6,460 nt of DNA. It comes from JACPIL01 sp964362365. Lineage in GTDB: Archaea; Nanobdellota; Nanobdellia; Woesearchaeales; GW2011-AR9. Each line of letters starts with the position of its first letter. Positions within the stretch are counted from its first letter, which is position 1. Positions 5,364 through 6,460 of this stretch are shown piece after piece. The position numbers were made by a program, and so were the translations under genes. The notes below the pieces were generated by a model. The model was given only the letters and a program-made list of their open reading frames with translations, had not been told where the DNA came from and did no database searches. The stretch covers positions 1 to 6,460 of the forward strand of contig CAYIEF010000057.1 of NCBI GenBank assembly GCA_964362365.1, read 5' to 3'.

Positions 5364-6364
5364 ACTTTCTCTACTATGACTGCTTCATTGCCTAAATATA
5401 ATAAGGCATAGGTTTTATCGCCAGCCAGTTTTGCTTCCATCTTTTTTCTGATCTTCCAATAGTCTGCTGGATCTACCGGAATTCGCAATATCACTCTTCC
5501 TGCCCCATGCTTCTGCAGCGCAGCGATAATCTCATGCTCTTCCTGAGCGCACATATCTATCACCTTAAAAGTATTTTTGAAAAAAGGGCTCCTCACTTTC
5601 TTATCGCTGGTAAAAAATACTGCTTTTCCATCTTCGTACAGTTCTATCTCAGCTTCTTCAGACAACTCTGCCAGCAAACCTGCTTTTACCGCTGCCGGAT
5701 CTGCTTCATACAGATACTCTCCTACCATTTCCGTCTCTTTCAAAGTTGCTCCCTCAGCAGGACATAATCTTTCCTTACCGGGAAGAATGACTGCACTTCG
5801 CTCGCATTTCTTTAAATCACCAAAATACAAGGTCAGGCGATTTAATGCCCCATCTATGGATAAATATTCTCTTTCACAATCGAAAGGAATTTCGGTAATC
5901 TGTGGAGGAAATTCAATAGCAATGTTCTCAGTGAGAGCACCATACTTATGTAACAGCTCAGGAATACTCGGCTTGATGGTAGCTACATTACGCTTCTTCT
6001 CTTCCGGCGACCGTTCCGGATCGCAGAAGACAATATCTACTTCCTTCAATTGTTTGATAACTTTTTCAGAAAGCGCATCCCCGTGAATGAATTCAATATT
6101 CTTCCAGCCTAAAATTACCGCATTCTTCTTAGCCAGCTTAATTTTTTCTTCATCGATCTCAACTGCATACACTTTCTTGCAGGTTTTAGCAAAGGCAAAA
6201 CTTTGGAAACCGATGCCGCAGCCGATATCAACGATAGTTTTGCACTTTAGCCGTTGCGCCCGGTATTCTGCCGCCAGCTCATGGGTAGCCCAGCGGATAT
6301 CTTCATCTCTGTAATGCAGTTTGCTCGCTTGAGAATGTTTTAACAATGCCTTCTTGGTAGCCAT
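5360..6364 (-). CDS. Class I SAM-dependent methyltransferase with THUMP-like C-terminal domain
   Basis: The 334-residue protein transfers a methyl group from S-adenosylmethionine; its substrate cannot be read from the sequence. The Rossmann-type domain has motif I TIVDIGCGIGFQSF (43-56), the acidic ribose-binding strand VYAVEIDEEKI (65-75), a GDA motif (95-97) and motif IV FCDPERSP (113-120). DPER followed by a Lys/Arg-rich stretch resembles the DPAR-type motif of the bacterial THUMP-like methyltransferase family. EYLSIDGALNRLTLYFGDL (166-184) and the C-terminal AGRVILRIPVDPADYWKIRKK region (288-308, key residues R290, D298, P299) fit that family's later domains. THUMP-type domains usually bind RNA, so an RNA substrate is plausible, though the THUMP-like domain is only distantly related. 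The ATG at 6364 is supported by a TATA-like box 26 nt upstream. The stop overlaps the GTG of the membrane-protein gene. Confidence 0.87.
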   Translation of the reverse strand: MATKKALLKHSQASKLHYRDEDIRWATHELAAEYRAQRLKCKTIVDIGCGIGFQSFAFAKTCKKVYAVEIDEEKIKLAKKNAVILGWKNIEFIHGDALSEKVIKQLKEVDIVFCDPERSPEEKKRNVATIKPSIPELLHKYGALTENIAIEFPPQITEIPFDCEREYLSIDGALNRLTLYFGDLKKCERSAVILPGKERLCPAEGATLKETEMVGEYLYEADPAAVKAGLLAELSEEAEIELYEDGKAVFFTSDKKVRSPFFKNTFKVIDMCAQEEHEIIAALQKHGAGRVILRIPVDPADYWKIRKKMEAKLAGDKTYALLYLGNEAVIVEKV

Positions 6365-6385
6365 GGAAGAAAGAGTATGATGATG

Positions 6386-6393
6386 TTTTTAAG
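6386..6393 (-). promoter_or_regulatory. TATA-like box of methyltransferase operon
   Basis: The minus strand reads CTTAAAAA, centred about 26 nt upstream of the methyltransferase ATG. It is a weaker match than the other boxes in the window but sits at the same distance. It would drive the two-gene methyltransferase-flippase operon as a leaderless transcript. No other element was recognised in the remaining bases to the window end. Confidence 0.45.
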
Positions 6394-6460
6394 GATTTCT
6401 AAAATTGTTTAATTTGATAATCTGTTTACACTTTCTTTTGTAGTATTCCTATTACCACCC

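Noticed and set aside
5577..6086. A 169-codon open frame on the plus strand opposite the methyltransferase
   Set aside because: It is the antisense shadow of a gene with clear family motifs. The translation is Ser/Phe-rich with no domain, as shadows of Lys/Glu-rich genes are.

Overview
The window reads as a piece of an archaeal chromosome, most likely from a small-genome DPANN lineage (Woesearchaeota/Pacearchaeota-like; this assignment is inference). Three things support archaea. The threonyl-tRNA synthetase carries the archaea-specific N-terminal D-aminoacyl-deacylase-like editing domain. Five of the six genes have a TATA-like A/T box centred about 25-28 nt before the start codon, as expected for leaderless archaeal transcripts. 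The sixth gene is second in an operon and has a GTGA Shine-Dalgarno-like match instead. No rRNA, tRNA, CRISPR array or insertion sequence was seen.

Layout. Positions 43-2229 (minus) encode threonyl-tRNA synthetase, followed by a U-rich terminator at the window edge. Positions 2279-3454 (minus) encode mannitol-1-phosphate 5-dehydrogenase, which has its own promoter. Positions 3455-3684 form a 230-bp divergent intergenic region with direct and inverted repeats. Positions 3685-4017 and 4039-4398 (plus) hold a pair of small genes: a very basic unknown protein and an acidic DUF2283-type protein, an arrangement like a type II toxin-antitoxin module. Positions 4404-5363 (minus) encode a multi-pass membrane protein of the UPF0104/LPG-synthase-TM flippase-like family. 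It converges on the small pair with only 5 bp between stop codons. Positions 5360-6364 (minus) encode a class I SAM-dependent methyltransferase with a THUMP-like C-terminal domain; its stop codon overlaps the GTG start of the membrane protein, so these two form a translationally coupled operon.

How the genes relate. The window looks like several short independent units rather than one pathway: translation (ThrRS), sugar-phosphate/polyol metabolism (MtlD), a candidate TA module, and a methyltransferase-flippase operon whose shared purpose is not evident.

The most interesting signal is the architecture of the ThrRS. An archaeal editing domain with its key residues intact is joined to a bacterial-type catalytic core through a segment that still looks like the bacterial N2 (SAD) editing domain. 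In my manual alignment this segment has lost all four catalytic/zinc residues of that domain. The second most interesting region is the repeat-bearing intergenic region together with the basic/acidic gene pair.
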